From: Chloroflexota bacterium | Lineage (GTDB): Bacteria > Chloroflexota > UBA6077 > JACCZL01 | Assembly (NCBI GenBank): GCA_020850535.1 | Contig: JADZEM010000019.1 | Span: 17,572 to 81,571, forward strand | Length of the DNA stretch: 64,000 nt | Direction of reading: 5' to 3' | Shown here: positions 45,706 through 56,761 of the stretch, piece by piece | How the letters are laid out: every line of letters begins with the position of its first letter | Numbering within the stretch: position 1 is the first letter of the stretch | Translations under genes and position numbers: made by a program | The notes under the pieces: generated by a model | Told to the model about the DNA's origin: nothing | Seen by the model: the letters and a program-made list of their open reading frames with translations, nothing else | The model's database searches: none

Positions 45706-47604
45706 TTGGCGATCCCCGCTGAGGAGCTGCCCGTCGCATTCTGGCCGGCGACGCGCGTGATGGCGCACGCGCTGGTGCGGGCCGGCTGCGTCGTCGCCAC
45801 GTCGTATCCTGGCAGCCCCGTCGTCGGCGTGGCCGAGGAGTTGCGGCTCCTGGGCGAGCGGGGTCTGGTCCAGTTTCGCTACGCCACCAACGAGAAAGTG
45901 GCATTCGAGATGGCGGCCGCCGCCGCGCTTGCAGGGCAGCCGGCCGCCTGCGTGATGAAGCACGTTGGGCTGAACGTCGCCCTCGACGCGGTGATGGGCG
46001 TGGCCTACACGGGCGTCAAAGCGCCGCTGCTCCTGCTGGTGGGCGACGACCCGTCGTGTGAGAGCAGCTCGACCGAACAGGACAGCCGGCAACTGGCCCG
46101 GTTCATCGGCGTGCCCTGCATCGAGCCGGCGAGCGTCGACGAGCTGCCGACCGCCATCGACCTTGCCGTGCAGGTGTCCGGCCGGACTGGCGCGCTGGTG
46201 ATCCTCCGCGTGACCGACGACCTGGCCTACAGCAGCCTGACGATGGCGTTCGCCGGAGCGGAGACGCCGGCCAAGGTTCCCGAGCCACGACCGCCGCACC
46301 GAGAGATGGAGTTCGTGCTGCTGCCGGCCATCTCCCGCGCAAACCGCCCGAAAGCCCTCGACCGGCTGGAGCAGGCGCGGGCGCTCGCGGGCAGTGCGGC
46401 GTTCGTCAGGGTGGAGCGGCGCGCCCCGGAGCACCATCTGCCCGGCGCACACGGCGACGGCACGCGGCCATCGGTCAACGGCTCGCGCCCGCACCAGCCC
46501 GTGCGACGGGCCTTCGTGGTCGCCAGCGCCAGCTACCCGACCTTTCAGCGAGCCGTCAGGCGGCTCGGGGTGGCGGTCGACTCCTGGCGCACGCTGATGC
46601 CCTGGCCGCTGGCGGAGGACAGTGTCGCGGAGTTCGCCGCGCGGTACGACGAGATCGTGGTGGTCGAGGCGCTCGATCCGATCCTCGAAGAACAGACGAT
46701 TGTCGCGGTCCACCGGCGGGGACTGGGCGCCCGCGTGCGGGGCAGCGACCTCTTCCCACGGCACGGCCCCCTGAACGAGGACCGGATGACGGAGATCCTG
46801 GCCGAGCTGCTCGGCGTCAGCTACCGACCGCCGATCCGGCTCCCGGCTGACCTCCTGCTGCGGCGCGGCCCGACCTTCTGTGCCGGTTGCCCACACACGG
46901 CGTTCTACTACGGCCTGACCGAAGTGCTCCGAGGACTTCCCGAACGGCCGTTCATCGGGTCAGACATCGGCTGCTACACCCTCGGCGCTCGCAGCGGCAT
47001 CGACGTCGGCGACGTGGTGCTCTGCATGGGTGCGGGCCTGGGCGTGGCGACCGGGATGGCCCTGCGCGGCGTTCCGTCCGTGGCGCTGATCGGCGACTCA
47101 ACGTTCTTGCACAGCGGTCTGCCGAGCCTGTTCAATGCCGTCGAGCAGGGAGTGTCCCTGCTTGTCTGTATCCTGGACAACGACGTCTCGGCGATGACAG
47201 GCGGACAGGCAGCCATCCGCCAGCAGCAGACCGAGTCATCGCGCCTGTACGCGCTCGCGCTGGGAGCCGGTGTTCGAGACGTGGCGGTAGTCGATCCGTT
47301 CCAAACCAGGGAGCTTCAGGCTACCGTGCGTCGGATGCTGGCCGCCGACGGCGTCTCGGTGCTGATCTCCCGCAGCCCGTGTGCGCTGACGGTCCCGAAG
47401 CAGCCCCGCCGACCGCGCGTCCACCTTGACCGCTGCACTGGCTGCGGCGACTGTGTCACGCGGATTCACTGTCCGGCCATCGCGCTCTCGGCGGCAGGCC
47501 AGTGCATCATCGACGTGGACGTGTGCGTCGGGTGCGGCCTGTGCGCGGACGTCTGCCCGGAGGGCGCGCTCGTGCCAGAGCCGTTCGGGCTGGGCGCGCG
47601 CTGA
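45706..47604 (+). CDS. iorA: 2-oxoacid (indolepyruvate):ferredoxin oxidoreductase, alpha subunit
   Basis: A 632-aa IorA-type subunit. N-terminal pyrimidine-binding half (ATSYPGSP, EKVAFEMAAAAALAG, MKHVGLNVALD), C-terminal TPP domain (FCAGCPHTAFYYGL, SDIGCYTLG, the GDS-N metal/TPP motif in IGDSTFLHSG and DNDVSAMTGGQ), then two 4Fe-4S clusters (RCTGCGDCVTRIHCP and VCVGCGLCADVCPEG). IorAB oxidatively decarboxylates arylpyruvates to arylacetyl-CoA, reducing ferredoxin. It starts at TTG 45706, with GGAGG 6 nt upstream. It heads a plus-strand operon of biosynthetic genes, so an arylacetyl starter is a reasonable inference. Confidence 0.9.
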   Translation: MAIPAEELPVAFWPATRVMAHALVRAGCVVATSYPGSPVVGVAEELRLLGERGLVQFRYATNEKVAFEMAAAAALAGQPAACVMKHVGLNVALDAVMGVAYTGVKAPLLLLVGDDPSCESSSTEQDSRQLARFIGVPCIEPASVDELPTAIDLAVQVSGRTGALVILRVTDDLAYSSLTMAFAGAETPAKVPEPRPPHREMEFVLLPAISRANRPKALDRLEQARALAGSAAFVRVERRAPEHHLPGAHGDGTRPSVNGSRPHQPVRRAFVVASASYPTFQRAVRRLGVAVDSWRTLMPWPLAEDSVAEFAARYDEIVVVEALDPILEEQTIVAVHRRGLGARVRGSDLFPRHGPLNEDRMTEILAELLGVSYRPPIRLPADLLLRRGPTFCAGCPHTAFYYGLTEVLRGLPERPFIGSDIGCYTLGARSGIDVGDVVLCMGAGLGVATGMALRGVPSVALIGDSTFLHSGLPSLFNAVEQGVSLLVCILDNDVSAMTGGQAAIRQQQTESSRLYALALGAGVRDVAVVDPFQTRELQATVRRMLAADGVSVLISRSPCALTVPKQPRRPRVHLDRCTGCGDCVTRIHCPAIALSAAGQCIIDVDVCVGCGLCADVCPEGALVPEPFGLGAR

Positions 47605-48089
47605 TGCGGACGACCGTGCAGCTACGCGGGGTGGGTGGACAGTCGCTGCCGCTGATCGTGTCGATGCTCGGGCGGCGGGCGGCGGACGCCGGCGTCTCGC
47701 TGACGAGCCGCGAGGTCTTCGGCATGGCCCAGCGCGGCGGGGCGGTCTTCGCCACGCTCGACATCGACGAGCCGGGACCAGGGTGCGCCGACGACGCCCG
47801 CTCGGTGCTGATCGCCTTCGAGCTGCTGGAGGGTGTCCGAGGCTTCGAGGTGTTGCGGCCCGGCGAGGCCGCGTTCGTCTCGACGGCGCGGCTCGTACCG
47901 CCGGACTCCTGGGGCGGCGCGGCCACACGGTATCCCACGGCAGAGGAGGTGATGCGGCTCGCTGCCGACCTCCAGGTAGCCCTGACCCTGGTGGACGCGG
48001 CGGCGAGCGCGCCGTGGCGCGTGGTGCAGGCGGCCATCGAGGCCGGAGCGATCCCGCTCGGGGCGCGCACGCGGACGGTGGCCCGGTGA
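47604..48089 (+). CDS. iorB: 2-oxoacid:ferredoxin oxidoreductase, beta/gamma-type subunit
   Basis: A 161-aa IorB-like subunit (QLRGVGGQSLPLIVSMLG, LTSREVFGMAQRGGAVFATL), the usual partner of IorA, shorter than the typical ~190 aa. Its ATG overlaps the iorA stop by one base (TGATG), so the pair is coupled. It supplies the CoA-side or gamma domain of the enzyme. Its stop overlaps the next gene's GTG (GTGA). Confidence 0.88.
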   Translation: MRTTVQLRGVGGQSLPLIVSMLGRRAADAGVSLTSREVFGMAQRGGAVFATLDIDEPGPGCADDARSVLIAFELLEGVRGFEVLRPGEAAFVSTARLVPPDSWGGAATRYPTAEEVMRLAADLQVALTLVDAAASAPWRVVQAAIEAGAIPLGARTRTVAR

Positions 48090-48346
48090 GCTGGCGCGAG
48101 CCGCTGCTCGATGCGCTGCGGCGGGCCGCGCCGCAGGTGGGCGGCGTCGAGCTGGACGATTCACTGTCCCTGATGCACGATCTCGGCCTCAGCTCGCGGC
48201 AACTGATCGAGCTGGCAACCTCCATCGACCGGGTCGCCGGGCGGCGCATCCCCACGGAAGAGTGGCTGATCGACGAGCTGTCGGGCCAGCACTCGCAGAT
48301 TGGCGGGCTGATCGAGTGGCTGAACAAGAACTACCCGCGCCGATGA
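48086..48346 (+). CDS. free-standing acyl carrier protein
   Basis: An 86-aa carrier-type protein. LMHDLGLSSRQLIELATSID has the DLGLSS pattern with the Ser that takes 4'-phosphopantetheine. It overlaps both neighbours by 4 nt and sits between iorB and a phosphopantetheinyl transferase. It may carry the starter acyl group or a beta-branching or extender unit (inference). Confidence 0.82.
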   Translation: MSWREPLLDALRRAAPQVGGVELDDSLSLMHDLGLSSRQLIELATSIDRVAGRRIPTEEWLIDELSGQHSQIGGLIEWLNKNYPRR

Positions 48347-49227
48347 CCGCTCGGCCGCCGGCGCCTTCGCGCCCTGTCGCGTGGCGGCCGACCTGGCCCG
48401 GCCCGCCGCTGGCGTTGCCGCCCGGCGAAGCCCATCTCTGGCAGACAGCGCCAGACGCGCCGGCAGGCGCCGATCTGCTCGCCGCCTACGACGCCCTGCT
48501 CTCGCCCGCCGAGCGCGCCCGCAACCGGCGCTTCGTCTTCGAGCGGCACCGGCGGCAGGATCTGGTCACCCGGGCGCTGGTCCGCACGGTCCTCTCGACC
48601 TACTGCCCGACCGTCGAGCCGGCCGCCTGGGAGTTCGCGGCCGGGCCGTTCGGCCGACCGTTCGTGGCGGGGCCAATGGCACAGACAGGGCTGTCGTTCA
48701 ACCTGTCGCACACCGATGGCATGATCGTCTGCCTGGTGGCGGCCGAGCGCGAGATCGGCGTCGATGTCGAGGACACGGCGCGGAACAGCGCCACCGTCGA
48801 GATCGCGGACCGCTACTTTTCGTCTGACGAGGTCCATCGGCTGCGACGTCTGCCGCTGGCCGCCCAGCCCAGCCGGTTCTTCGACATCTGGACCCTCAAA
48901 GAGGCGTACATCAAGGCGCGCGGCCTGGGGCTGCACCTGCCGCTCGACCAGTTCACACTCTCGCTTCAGGAGGGCGGACCCGGCCACGTAAACGGGCCGA
49001 ACGGGCCGTGCATTGGGATCTCCTTCGGCCCGGGGATCGAGGACGACCCCGCTTCGTGGCAGCTCCGGATCCTGAGCCTGACGGCCAGACATCGCTGCGC
49101 CGTCGCCATCCGCCGACAGACCCACGACCTCGTGCTTCGACGCTTCACGACGACGCCATTGCTGGACGGTCGCCCGGCCCAGCCCGCGGGAACCACGGGA
49201 GCAGACAGCCATGTGTGCGTATCCTGA
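48343..49227 (+). CDS. 4'-phosphopantetheinyl transferase (Sfp type)
   Basis: A 294-aa Sfp-type transferase that converts apo carrier proteins to holo form. SFNLSHTDG, GVDVED (Asp141, Glu143) and IWTLKEAYIKARG (Glu187, Lys191) are the three signature regions and include the Mg2+ ligands. There are five carrier domains in the two synthases plus the free ACP, all likely clients. The ATG overlaps the ACP stop by 4 nt, and the 3' end overlaps the next gene by 17 nt. Confidence 0.92.
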   Translation: MTARPPAPSRPVAWRPTWPGPPLALPPGEAHLWQTAPDAPAGADLLAAYDALLSPAERARNRRFVFERHRRQDLVTRALVRTVLSTYCPTVEPAAWEFAAGPFGRPFVAGPMAQTGLSFNLSHTDGMIVCLVAAEREIGVDVEDTARNSATVEIADRYFSSDEVHRLRRLPLAAQPSRFFDIWTLKEAYIKARGLGLHLPLDQFTLSLQEGGPGHVNGPNGPCIGISFGPGIEDDPASWQLRILSLTARHRCAVAIRRQTHDLVLRRFTTTPLLDGRPAQPAGTTGADSHVCVS

Positions 49228-52200
49228 CCCGGCCGGCGTCGGTGGGCGCGCGGGGAGTGCGTCGAGCCTTGTGGACGTGCTGAGATGGCGCGCCGAACAT
49301 CAGCCCGAGGCGCGAGCGTACACCTTCCTGGTGGACGGGGAGAGCGTCGAGGCCACGCTGACCTACGCCGACCTGGACCGGAAGGCGCGGGCTGTCGGGG
49401 CGTACCTCCAGGCGCGCGGGGCCGTTGGAGAGCGGGTCGTGCTGGTCTGCCCGCCCGGCCTCGAATACACGGCGGCGTACTGGGGCTGCCTGTACGCCGG
49501 CGCGATAGCCGTGCCCTCGTATCCGCCGCGCCTGACGCGCACCACCGATGCGCTGCTGGCCATCATCCGCGACTCGGGCGCAAGCATCGCCCTGACGACG
49601 GCGCAGACCGTCGAGGCCGTGTCGCGCGATCTCGCCCGCGCGCCAGATCTCGCCCACCTCACCCTGACGACCGTCGAGGCGCTGACCGAAGAGGCTACCG
49701 CCGAACGGCGGCACGACGCCTCTGACTGGCGGCATCCCGGGGTCGGGCGGGAGTCGCTGGCGTTCCTGCAGTACACCTCGGGCTCGACGGGTACGCCAAA
49801 GGGCGTGATGGTCAGCCACGGCAACCTGATCGCCAATATGACCGCCGCCTGGGACGTCGTGGCGATGAGGCCCGACAGCAGGCCGCTCAGCTGGCTGCCG
49901 CCGTACCACGACATGGGCCTGATCAGCGGCGTGATCCACCCGATTTTCGTCGGGCTGAACGGGCTGCTGATGACCCCTGCCGCCTTCATCCAGCGGCCGG
50001 CCCGCTGGATGAAGGCGATCTCGCACTACGGCGTGACACACACGGGCGGGCCGCCGTTCGCCTACGACTACTGCCTGCGGAAGATCGCGCCCGAGCAGCT
50101 TGCCGGCGTCGATCTCTCGACCTGGACGACGGCCTACGTCGGCGCGGAACCGATCCGGGTGGCGACGCTGCGGCAGTTCGCGGAGCGCTTCGGGCCGTAC
50201 GGGCTGCGCTCATCGGCACTCTACCCCTGCTACGGCATGGCCGAGGCCACCTTGATGGTCAGCGGCGGCCCGCACATCAGCACGCCCGTCGCGCTGGAGG
50301 TCGAACCGGCCGCGCTGGAGCGGGGAACCGTCCAGCCGGCCCAGGGAGACGCGGCGCGGCCGCTGGCCGGCTGCGGGCAGCCCCTGGACGACACGACCGT
50401 CGTCATCGCCGATCCCGAGCGGCTGACCGGCTGCCCGGCCGGCCAGGTTGGCGAGATCTGGGTCAGCAGCCCGGCCGTGGCGCTCGGCTACTGGAACCAG
50501 CCCGAGGTGAGCGCAGCCACCTTCCGCGCCCACCGCTCCGACACCGGCGACGGGCCGTACTTGCGGACCGGAGATCTCGGCTTCCTGCACGACGGCCAGG
50601 TCTACGTGACCGGACGTCACAAGGATCTCATCATCCTGAAGGGCAAGAACCACTACCCGCAGGACATCGAGGCGACGGTCGAGCGGAGCCACCCGGCCCT
50701 GCGTCCAGCCGGCGTGGCCGCCTTCTCGGTGGACGACGCCCAGGGCGAGCAGCTCGTGGTGGTGCAGGAGATCGAGGCGGCCTATGCGCGAAGGCTCGAC
50801 GCCGACGCCGTCACCGGCGCGATCCGCGCGGCCGTGGCCCAGACCCACGATGCGCCGCTCGCCGCCGTGGCGCTGGTGCGGCCCGGCTCGATCTTGAAGA
50901 CGTCGAGCGGCAAGATCCGGCGGCGCGCCTGCCGGCAGGCGTTTCTCGACGGGACGCTGTCTACGGTGGCCGTCTGGAGCCAGCCCGGATTCGATCCCGT
51001 GAGGATGGCCGCTTCCCCGGATGGGAAGTCCGATACGACAACCAGCGACCTGACCGACCTCGACGACACGAGCGAGCCGCAGCCCTCCACCGAAGAGATC
51101 GGCCGCTGGCTGGTGGAGCGGGTCGCCGCGGCGCTCCAGGTCGGCCCGGGCGCCATCGACGTGCGCGAGCCGTTCGTTCGGTACGGGCTGACCTCGGTCG
51201 AGGCCGTCGGGCTGTCGGGCGAGCTTGAGGCGTGGCTCGGGCGTCGCCTGCCGCCGACGGTTGCCTACGACTACCCCAGCGTCGAGGCGCTGGCCCGCCG
51301 GCTGGGACCGGAATGGACGGAGGAGGCGCCCGAGCCGCTCGCGCCTCCACCGGCTGCCGACGAGCCGATTGCCATCGTCGGCGTCGGGTGCCGCCTGCCG
51401 GGCGCCGATGGGCCAGACGCCCTCTGGCGGCTCCTGCACGACGGCGTCGACGCCATCTCCGAGGTGCCGGCCGACCGCTGGTCTGTAGAAGATCTGCACG
51501 ACCCCGATGCGGACGCGCCCGGCAAGATCGTGGCGCGGACCGGCGGCTTCCTGGACCGCGTCGACGGCTTCGACGCCGACTTCTTCCGCATCGCGCACCG
51601 CGAGGCGACGCGGATGGATCCACAGCAGCGCCTGCTGCTCGAAGTGTGCTGGGAGGCGCTGGAAGACGCCGGGCAGGTGGTGGATCGGCTGGCCGGCAGC
51701 CAGACCGGCGTCTTCATGGGCATCTGCAGCAGCGACTACGCCCGTCTGCACATCGGATCGGGGGCCGTCGACGAGATCGACGCCTACTCGGGGACGGGCG
51801 TGGCGTCGAGCATCGCCGTCGGGCGGATCTCCTACCTGCTGGGGCTGAACGGTCCGAACCTCGCCGTCGATACGTCGTGCTCGTCTTCGCTGGTGGCGGT
51901 GCATCTGGCCTGCCAGAGCCTCCGCGGCGGCGAGTCGTCCCTGGCGCTGGCCGGCGGCGTCAACCTGATCCTCGCGCCCGAGACCAGCCTGTTCCTGACC
52001 AAGGCCCACGCGCTCGCGCCCGATGGTCGCTGCAAGACGTTCTCGGCGGCGGCGGACGGGTACGGTCGGGGCGAGGGCTGCGGCGTGGTGGTCTTGAAGC
52101 GCCTCTCCGACGCTCGCGCCGATGGCGACCGGGTGCTGGCGATCATTCGCGGCTCGGCGGTCAACCACGACGGCCACACCAACGGCCTGACCGCCCCGAA

Positions 52201-55200
52201 CGGCCCCGCCCAGGAAGCGGTCGTCCGTGCCGCGCTCGCCCGCGCGGGCGTCGCTCCCGCCGACGTGACCTACATCGAGGCCCACGGCACCGGCACGCCC
52301 CTGGGCGACCCCATCGAAGTGCAGGCGTTGGGCGCGGTGCTCGGTGCTGGCCGGCCGGCCGGCCGGCCGGTGGCGCTCGGCTCGATCAAGACTAACATCG
52401 GGCACCTGGAAGGCGCGGCCGGCGTGGCCGGACTGCTGAAGGTGGTGGCGAGCCTGGACCACGGCCAGATTCCGCCACACCTGCACCTCGAGCGGCCCAG
52501 CCCATACATCCCCTGGGCCGAGCTGCCGTTCGAGGCGCCGACGCGGCTCACGCCGTGGACTGGCGTCGAGGGCCGGCGGATCGCGGGCGTCAGCGCGTTC
52601 GGCTTCAGCGGCACGAACGCGCACGTGGTGGTCGAAGGCGACGGCTCGAAGGACGGGCGTCGGGCCTCGGCGTCCTCGGCTGAGCCGCTCGTGCTCCCGA
52701 TCTCAGCGCGCACGCCGGCGGCGCTCCGGGCGTTTGCGGATGCGTACCGGACGTATCTCGGCCCGGCGGGGAGCAGCGACGCACTTGAGGACATCGCCTA
52801 CACCGCCTGCCTGCGCCGCGCCCATCATCCGTGCCGGCTGGCGGTGGTCGGCGCGACTCGCGAGGAGCTGGTCCGGGCGCTCGACGCCTACCTGCGGGGC
52901 GAGCAGCACCCGGGCCTGCACGTCGGCGCGGAAGTGGGTCAGGCGGGCACGGTCGTCACGCAGACCCCGCACGCCCTCGCAGCGTCGTACGTGCGCGGCG
53001 AGCACGTGCTCTGGACGACGCTCTTTCCAGACGGCGGACGGTGCGTGCGGCTGCCGCGCTATCCGTGGCAGCGCGAGCGCTTCTGGATCGACAGCCGCCC
53101 AACCGAAGCCCGGCGCGATGCACCGCCGCCCGAGCCGGCCGTCGAGACGACCGCGCTACCGGACCTCGATCTCGTCGCCTTCCTCACGGATGCCGTGGCA
53201 CAGTCGCTCGGGCGGCCGGCCACGCGGATCGACGCCGACCAGCCGCTGACGGATCTCGGACTGGACTCGTTGATGGCCATGGACCTCCGCAACAGCGTGC
53301 TGCGCCGGCTGGGCGTTCAGCTTCCGCTGACGGTGTTCCTCCAGGGTCCGAGCATCCGCGACCTGAGCGACGTCCTCGTCGGGCTCCAGCAGGGGCGGGC
53401 GTCTGAGGCGGGACCGGCGGGGGCGCTCGACGTGCGGCCAGGTGAGCCGGCGGGCGACGATGGCGGTCTGCTGCCCCTCTCCTCCGGCCAGCAGGCGTTG
53501 TGGCTCACTCAGAAGCTCGCGCCGAGCAGCACGGCCTACCATATCCTCTTCGCGAGCCGCCTGACCGGGCCGCTCGACGCCGCTGCGATGGAAACGGCGG
53601 TCCATCAGCTTGTGGCGCGCCACGAGTCGCTGCGAACCGGCTACCTGCTGGCCGAGGACGGTCGGCCCTTCCAGCGGATCGATCCGACAGGCCACGCAGC
53701 GTTCGCAGTCCTCCCTGCCGACTCCCTGTCCGACTCGGAGCTGCGCGCACGGATCGCCGCCGACGCCGACACGGCCTTCGACCTGGAGCAGGGGCCGCTG
53801 CTGCGCGTCACCGTCTACCGCCGCGGCCCGAACGGCTACGTGCTGGCGCTGGTCGTCCACCACATTGCCGTGGACTTCTGGTCGGTCGAGGTGCTGGTGG
53901 GCGAGCTGCGCGCCCTCTACGAGGCGGCGTCACTGCGTCAGCCCGCGGTCCTGCCTGAACCCACACCGTACTCGGCGTTCGTGCGCTGGCAGGCGAGCCT
54001 GCTGGCCGGACCAGACGGCGCGCGCCTCTGGGCGTACTGGCGGCGCAAGCTGTCTGGCGATCTGCCGGTCCTGTCCCTGCCCACGGACCGCCCCCGGCCC
54101 CGCGTCCAGACCTCGCGCGGAGCGCTCCACGACTTCACGCTCAGCGCCGATCTGACGGTCCGGCTGCACAGGATGGCCCGCGCCGAGGGCGCGACGCTCT
54201 ACGCCACGCTGCTGGCGGCGTACGCAGCCGTCCTGGGGCGGCACACGGGCCAGCAGGACATCTTGATCGGATCGCCGATGGCCGGGCGCGGGCAGGCCGA
54301 CCTGGCCCGGACGGTCGGCTACCTCGTCAACTTCTTGCCGCTTCGGCTCGATCTGACGGGCGGCCCGTCCCTCCGCGACCTCGTACGGCAGGCGCGTGAC
54401 ACCCTGCTGGAGGCGCTCGACCACCAGGACTTCCCGTTCTCACTGCTGGTCGAGCGCCTCCAGCCGACTCGCGATCCTGGCATCACGCCGCTCGTCCAGA
54501 CGCTGTTCATCTGGTATCGCTCGGGCCTGCTCGAAGGAGCGCCGGGCGATGCCGACACGCCCGGTCTGGAGCTGCTGACCTGGGAGCAGCGCGGCGCTCC
54601 GTACGACCTGATGCTGCTGATGTCCGAGGTGCGCGGCCAGCTGGTCGGCCGGCTCCAGTACAACGCCGACCTGTTCGACGCCGACACGATGGCCCGACTG
54701 GCCACGCACCTCGGGCGGCTGCTCGAGAGCGCGCTCGCAGACGCCGACCGGCCGGTAGCCGAGGCCCGCATGCTGACGGGCGCGGAACGAGTCCAGCAGC
54801 TGTACGGCTGGAACGACACGGCAGCGCCATACTCGTCAGACGCCTGCCTGCCGGACCTCTTCGAGGCGCAAGCGGCGCGCACGCCAGATGCGCCAGCGGT
54901 CATCCACGGCTCGGATCGGGTGACCTACCGCGAGCTGAACCGGCGCGCGAACGGCATCGCGCGGCGGCTGCGGGCCCTCGGAGTCGGCCGGGACATCCTG
55001 GCGGGCATCTGCCTGCGCCGCACCCCGACGCTGGTGGCAGCCATCCTGGGCGTCCTCAAGGCCGGCGGCGCCTACGTGCCGCTCGACCCAGCCTATCCGC
55101 CTGCCCGCGTCGCCACGATGCTCGACGACGCCCGTCCGGCCGTCGTGCTGGCCGAGCAGGCAACGGTCGGCGCGCTCGACGGTGAGGCCGGCGGCGCAGC

Positions 55201-56761
55201 GTGCCTGCTGTTGGACGACCTGGGCCCCGACTCGGATGCCGACGAGGCCAATCCGAGCCGCCACGGCTCGCCAGACGACCTGGCCTACGTGATCTACACG
55301 TCGGGCTCGAGCGGCCAGCCGAAAGGCGTGATGGTCCCGCATCGCGGGCCGGTGGCGCTGGCCGCCTGGGCGCACGAGCAGGTCGGGGCGGAACTCTTGC
55401 GCGGCACACTCGCGTCAACCTCGGTCTGCTTCGACCTCTCGGTGTTCGAGCTGTTCGCGCCGCTGACGGTCGGCGGCGCGGTGATCCTGGTCGATTCGAT
55501 TCTGCACCTGCCGACGGCCCCGGCCGCCGATCGAGTCACGCTGGTCAACACCGTGCCGTCTGCGCTCGGTGCGCTCCTCCGTGACTACCGACTGCCAGCA
55601 TCGGTGCGTGCCGTGGCGCTGGCCGGCGAGACGCTGCCCAACGCCCTGGCCCAGGCAGCCTACCAGCAGCCGGGCGTCGAAGCGGTCTACAACCTGTACG
55701 GCCCGACTGAGGATTCGGTCTACTCCACCTGGGCGCTGATCGAGCGGGGCGCGAATCACGAGCCGACCATCGGCCGGCCGCTCCCGAACCGCCGCGCCTA
55801 TATCCTGGACGATGCGCGTCAGCCGGTCCCGCTCGGCGTGCCGGGCGAGCTGTACCTCGGCGGTGTCGGCGTCGCGAGGGGCTACCTGCAGCAGCCGACG
55901 CTGACTGCCGAGCGGTTCCTGACCGATCCGTTCGCCGACGATCCGGACGGGCGCATGTACCGGGTGGGCGACCGCGCCCGCTTCCGAGCTGACGGCGCCA
56001 TCGAGCTGCTCGGGCGAGTTGACCGGCAGCTCAAGGTGCGCGGGTTCCGCATCGAGCCGGACGAGATCGAGGCGGCGCTGCTGCGGCATCCGAGCGTGGA
56101 GCAGGCGGCGGTGATCGCGCGGCCAGACCATCAGGGCGTCGCGCAGCTGGTCGGGTACGTCGTCGCACGGCGCAACGCCATCGAGGAAACGCGAGACGCC
56201 GAGCCGCCGACCATCAGCGAGCTGCGCCGTTTCCTGGCACGGACGCTCCCCGACTACATGACGCCGAGCGCGCTGGTCTGGCTGGACGAGCTGCCCCGCA
56301 CGCCGAGCGGCAAGATCGACCGGCGGGCACTACCGGAGCCGTCCGGGAACCGGCCCAGCCTTGACGTGACCTACGAGCCGCCGCGCACCGTGGCCGAGGC
56401 GACGCTGGCCGCGATCTGGTCCGAGGTCTTGCAGGTCGAGCGCGTCGGCATCCACGACAGCTTCTTCGACCTTGGCGGGGCGTCGTTCGCCAGCATCGCC
56501 GTGGCCGCCCGTGCCAACGCCGAGGGCATCCCGCTGACGGCGGACCTGCTGTTCGCCTATCCGACCATCGCGGCCCTCAGCGAGTTGGCCGCGCAGCCTG
56601 GCGCGCCCGGCGCGGATACATCGACGCCGACTGACCGGCCGGCCGACGGGTCCGCCGGGCACGACAACGCAGCGCGAGCACTGGAGGCCGCACCGGCCTC
56701 GTCAGACGATGAGCCGCACGCAGCAGTCGGGGCGGCGGTTGCGCGAGGTCACGGGCGATGA
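49211..56761 (+). CDS. hybrid megasynthase: FAAL-ACP-KS-ACP-C-A-PCP
   Basis: A 2516-aa protein. Residues 1-~590: fatty acyl-AMP ligase-type adenylation domain ([42 protein letters not shown]). ACP1 with Ser662. KS ~715-1140 (Cys890 in DTSCSSS, His1022 region EAHGTGT, NIGHLE). No AT: the KS linker runs to the post-[17 protein letters not shown]2 Ser1353. Condensation ~1420-1860 (HHIAVDFWS). Adenylation ~1870-2340 ([32 protein letters not shown]); my read of its code, D-L-F-N-A-A-L-V-Y, is closest to small-residue (Ala-like) codes, low confidence. PCP Ser ~2425 in LGGASFAS. No terminal thioesterase. Confidence 0.92.
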   Translation: MCAYPDPAGVGGRAGSASSLVDVLRWRAEHQPEARAYTFLVDGESVEATLTYADLDRKARAVGAYLQARGAVGERVVLVCPPGLEYTAAYWGCLYAGAIAVPSYPPRLTRTTDALLAIIRDSGASIALTTAQTVEAVSRDLARAPDLAHLTLTTVEALTEEATAERRHDASDWRHPGVGRESLAFLQYTSGSTGTPKGVMVSHGNLIANMTAAWDVVAMRPDSRPLSWLPPYHDMGLISGVIHPIFVGLNGLLMTPAAFIQRPARWMKAISHYGVTHTGGPPFAYDYCLRKIAPEQLAGVDLSTWTTAYVGAEPIRVATLRQFAERFGPYGLRSSALYPCYGMAEATLMVSGGPHISTPVALEVEPAALERGTVQPAQGDAARPLAGCGQPLDDTTVVIADPERLTGCPAGQVGEIWVSSPAVALGYWNQPEVSAATFRAHRSDTGDGPYLRTGDLGFLHDGQVYVTGRHKDLIILKGKNHYPQDIEATVERSHPALRPAGVAAFSVDDAQGEQLVVVQEIEAAYARRLDADAVTGAIRAAVAQTHDAPLAAVALVRPGSILKTSSGKIRRRACRQAFLDGTLSTVAVWSQPGFDPVRMAASPDGKSDTTTSDLTDLDDTSEPQPSTEEIGRWLVERVAAALQVGPGAIDVREPFVRYGLTSVEAVGLSGELEAWLGRRLPPTVAYDYPSVEALARRLGPEWTEEAPEPLAPPPAADEPIAIVGVGCRLPGADGPDALWRLLHDGVDAISEVPADRWSVEDLHDPDADAPGKIVARTGGFLDRVDGFDADFFRIAHREATRMDPQQRLLLEVCWEALEDAGQVVDRLAGSQTGVFMGICSSDYARLHIGSGAVDEIDAYSGTGVASSIAVGRISYLLGLNGPNLAVDTSCSSSLVAVHLACQSLRGGESSLALAGGVNLILAPETSLFLTKAHALAPDGRCKTFSAAADGYGRGEGCGVVVLKRLSDARADGDRVLAIIRGSAVNHDGHTNGLTAPNGPAQEAVVRAALARAGVAPADVTYIEAHGTGTPLGDPIEVQALGAVLGAGRPAGRPVALGSIKTNIGHLEGAAGVAGLLKVVASLDHGQIPPHLHLERPSPYIPWAELPFEAPTRLTPWTGVEGRRIAGVSAFGFSGTNAHVVVEGDGSKDGRRASASSAEPLVLPISARTPAALRAFADAYRTYLGPAGSSDALEDIAYTACLRRAHHPCRLAVVGATREELVRALDAYLRGEQHPGLHVGAEVGQAGTVVTQTPHALAASYVRGEHVLWTTLFPDGGRCVRLPRYPWQRERFWIDSRPTEARRDAPPPEPAVETTALPDLDLVAFLTDAVAQSLGRPATRIDADQPLTDLGLDSLMAMDLRNSVLRRLGVQLPLTVFLQGPSIRDLSDVLVGLQQGRASEAGPAGALDVRPGEPAGDDGGLLPLSSGQQALWLTQKLAPSSTAYHILFASRLTGPLDAAAMETAVHQLVARHESLRTGYLLAEDGRPFQRIDPTGHAAFAVLPADSLSDSELRARIAADADTAFDLEQGPLLRVTVYRRGPNGYVLALVVHHIAVDFWSVEVLVGELRALYEAASLRQPAVLPEPTPYSAFVRWQASLLAGPDGARLWAYWRRKLSGDLPVLSLPTDRPRPRVQTSRGALHDFTLSADLTVRLHRMARAEGATLYATLLAAYAAVLGRHTGQQDILIGSPMAGRGQADLARTVGYLVNFLPLRLDLTGGPSLRDLVRQARDTLLEALDHQDFPFSLLVERLQPTRDPGITPLVQTLFIWYRSGLLEGAPGDADTPGLELLTWEQRGAPYDLMLLMSEVRGQLVGRLQYNADLFDADTMARLATHLGRLLESALADADRPVAEARMLTGAERVQQLYGWNDTAAPYSSDACLPDLFEAQAARTPDAPAVIHGSDRVTYRELNRRANGIARRLRALGVGRDILAGICLRRTPTLVAAILGVLKAGGAYVPLDPAYPPARVATMLDDARPAVVLAEQATVGALDGEAGGAACLLLDDLGPDSDADEANPSRHGSPDDLAYVIYTSGSSGQPKGVMVPHRGPVALAAWAHEQVGAELLRGTLASTSVCFDLSVFELFAPLTVGGAVILVDSILHLPTAPAADRVTLVNTVPSALGALLRDYRLPASVRAVALAGETLPNALAQAAYQQPGVEAVYNLYGPTEDSVYSTWALIERGANHEPTIGRPLPNRRAYILDDARQPVPLGVPGELYLGGVGVARGYLQQPTLTAERFLTDPFADDPDGRMYRVGDRARFRADGAIELLGRVDRQLKVRGFRIEPDEIEAALLRHPSVEQAAVIARPDHQGVAQLVGYVVARRNAIEETRDAEPPTISELRRFLARTLPDYMTPSALVWLDELPRTPSGKIDRRALPEPSGNRPSLDVTYEPPRTVAEATLAAIWSEVLQVERVGIHDSFFDLGGASFASIAVAARANAEGIPLTADLLFAYPTIAALSELAAQPGAPGADTSTPTDRPADGSAGHDNAARALEAAPASSDDEPHAAVGAAVARGHGR

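Noticed and set aside
50210..52624. Frame of over 800 codons on the minus strand inside the hybrid megasynthase
   Set aside because: Mirror of a well-supported FAAL-ACP-KS coding sequence; product is Arg/Ala-rich with no domain.
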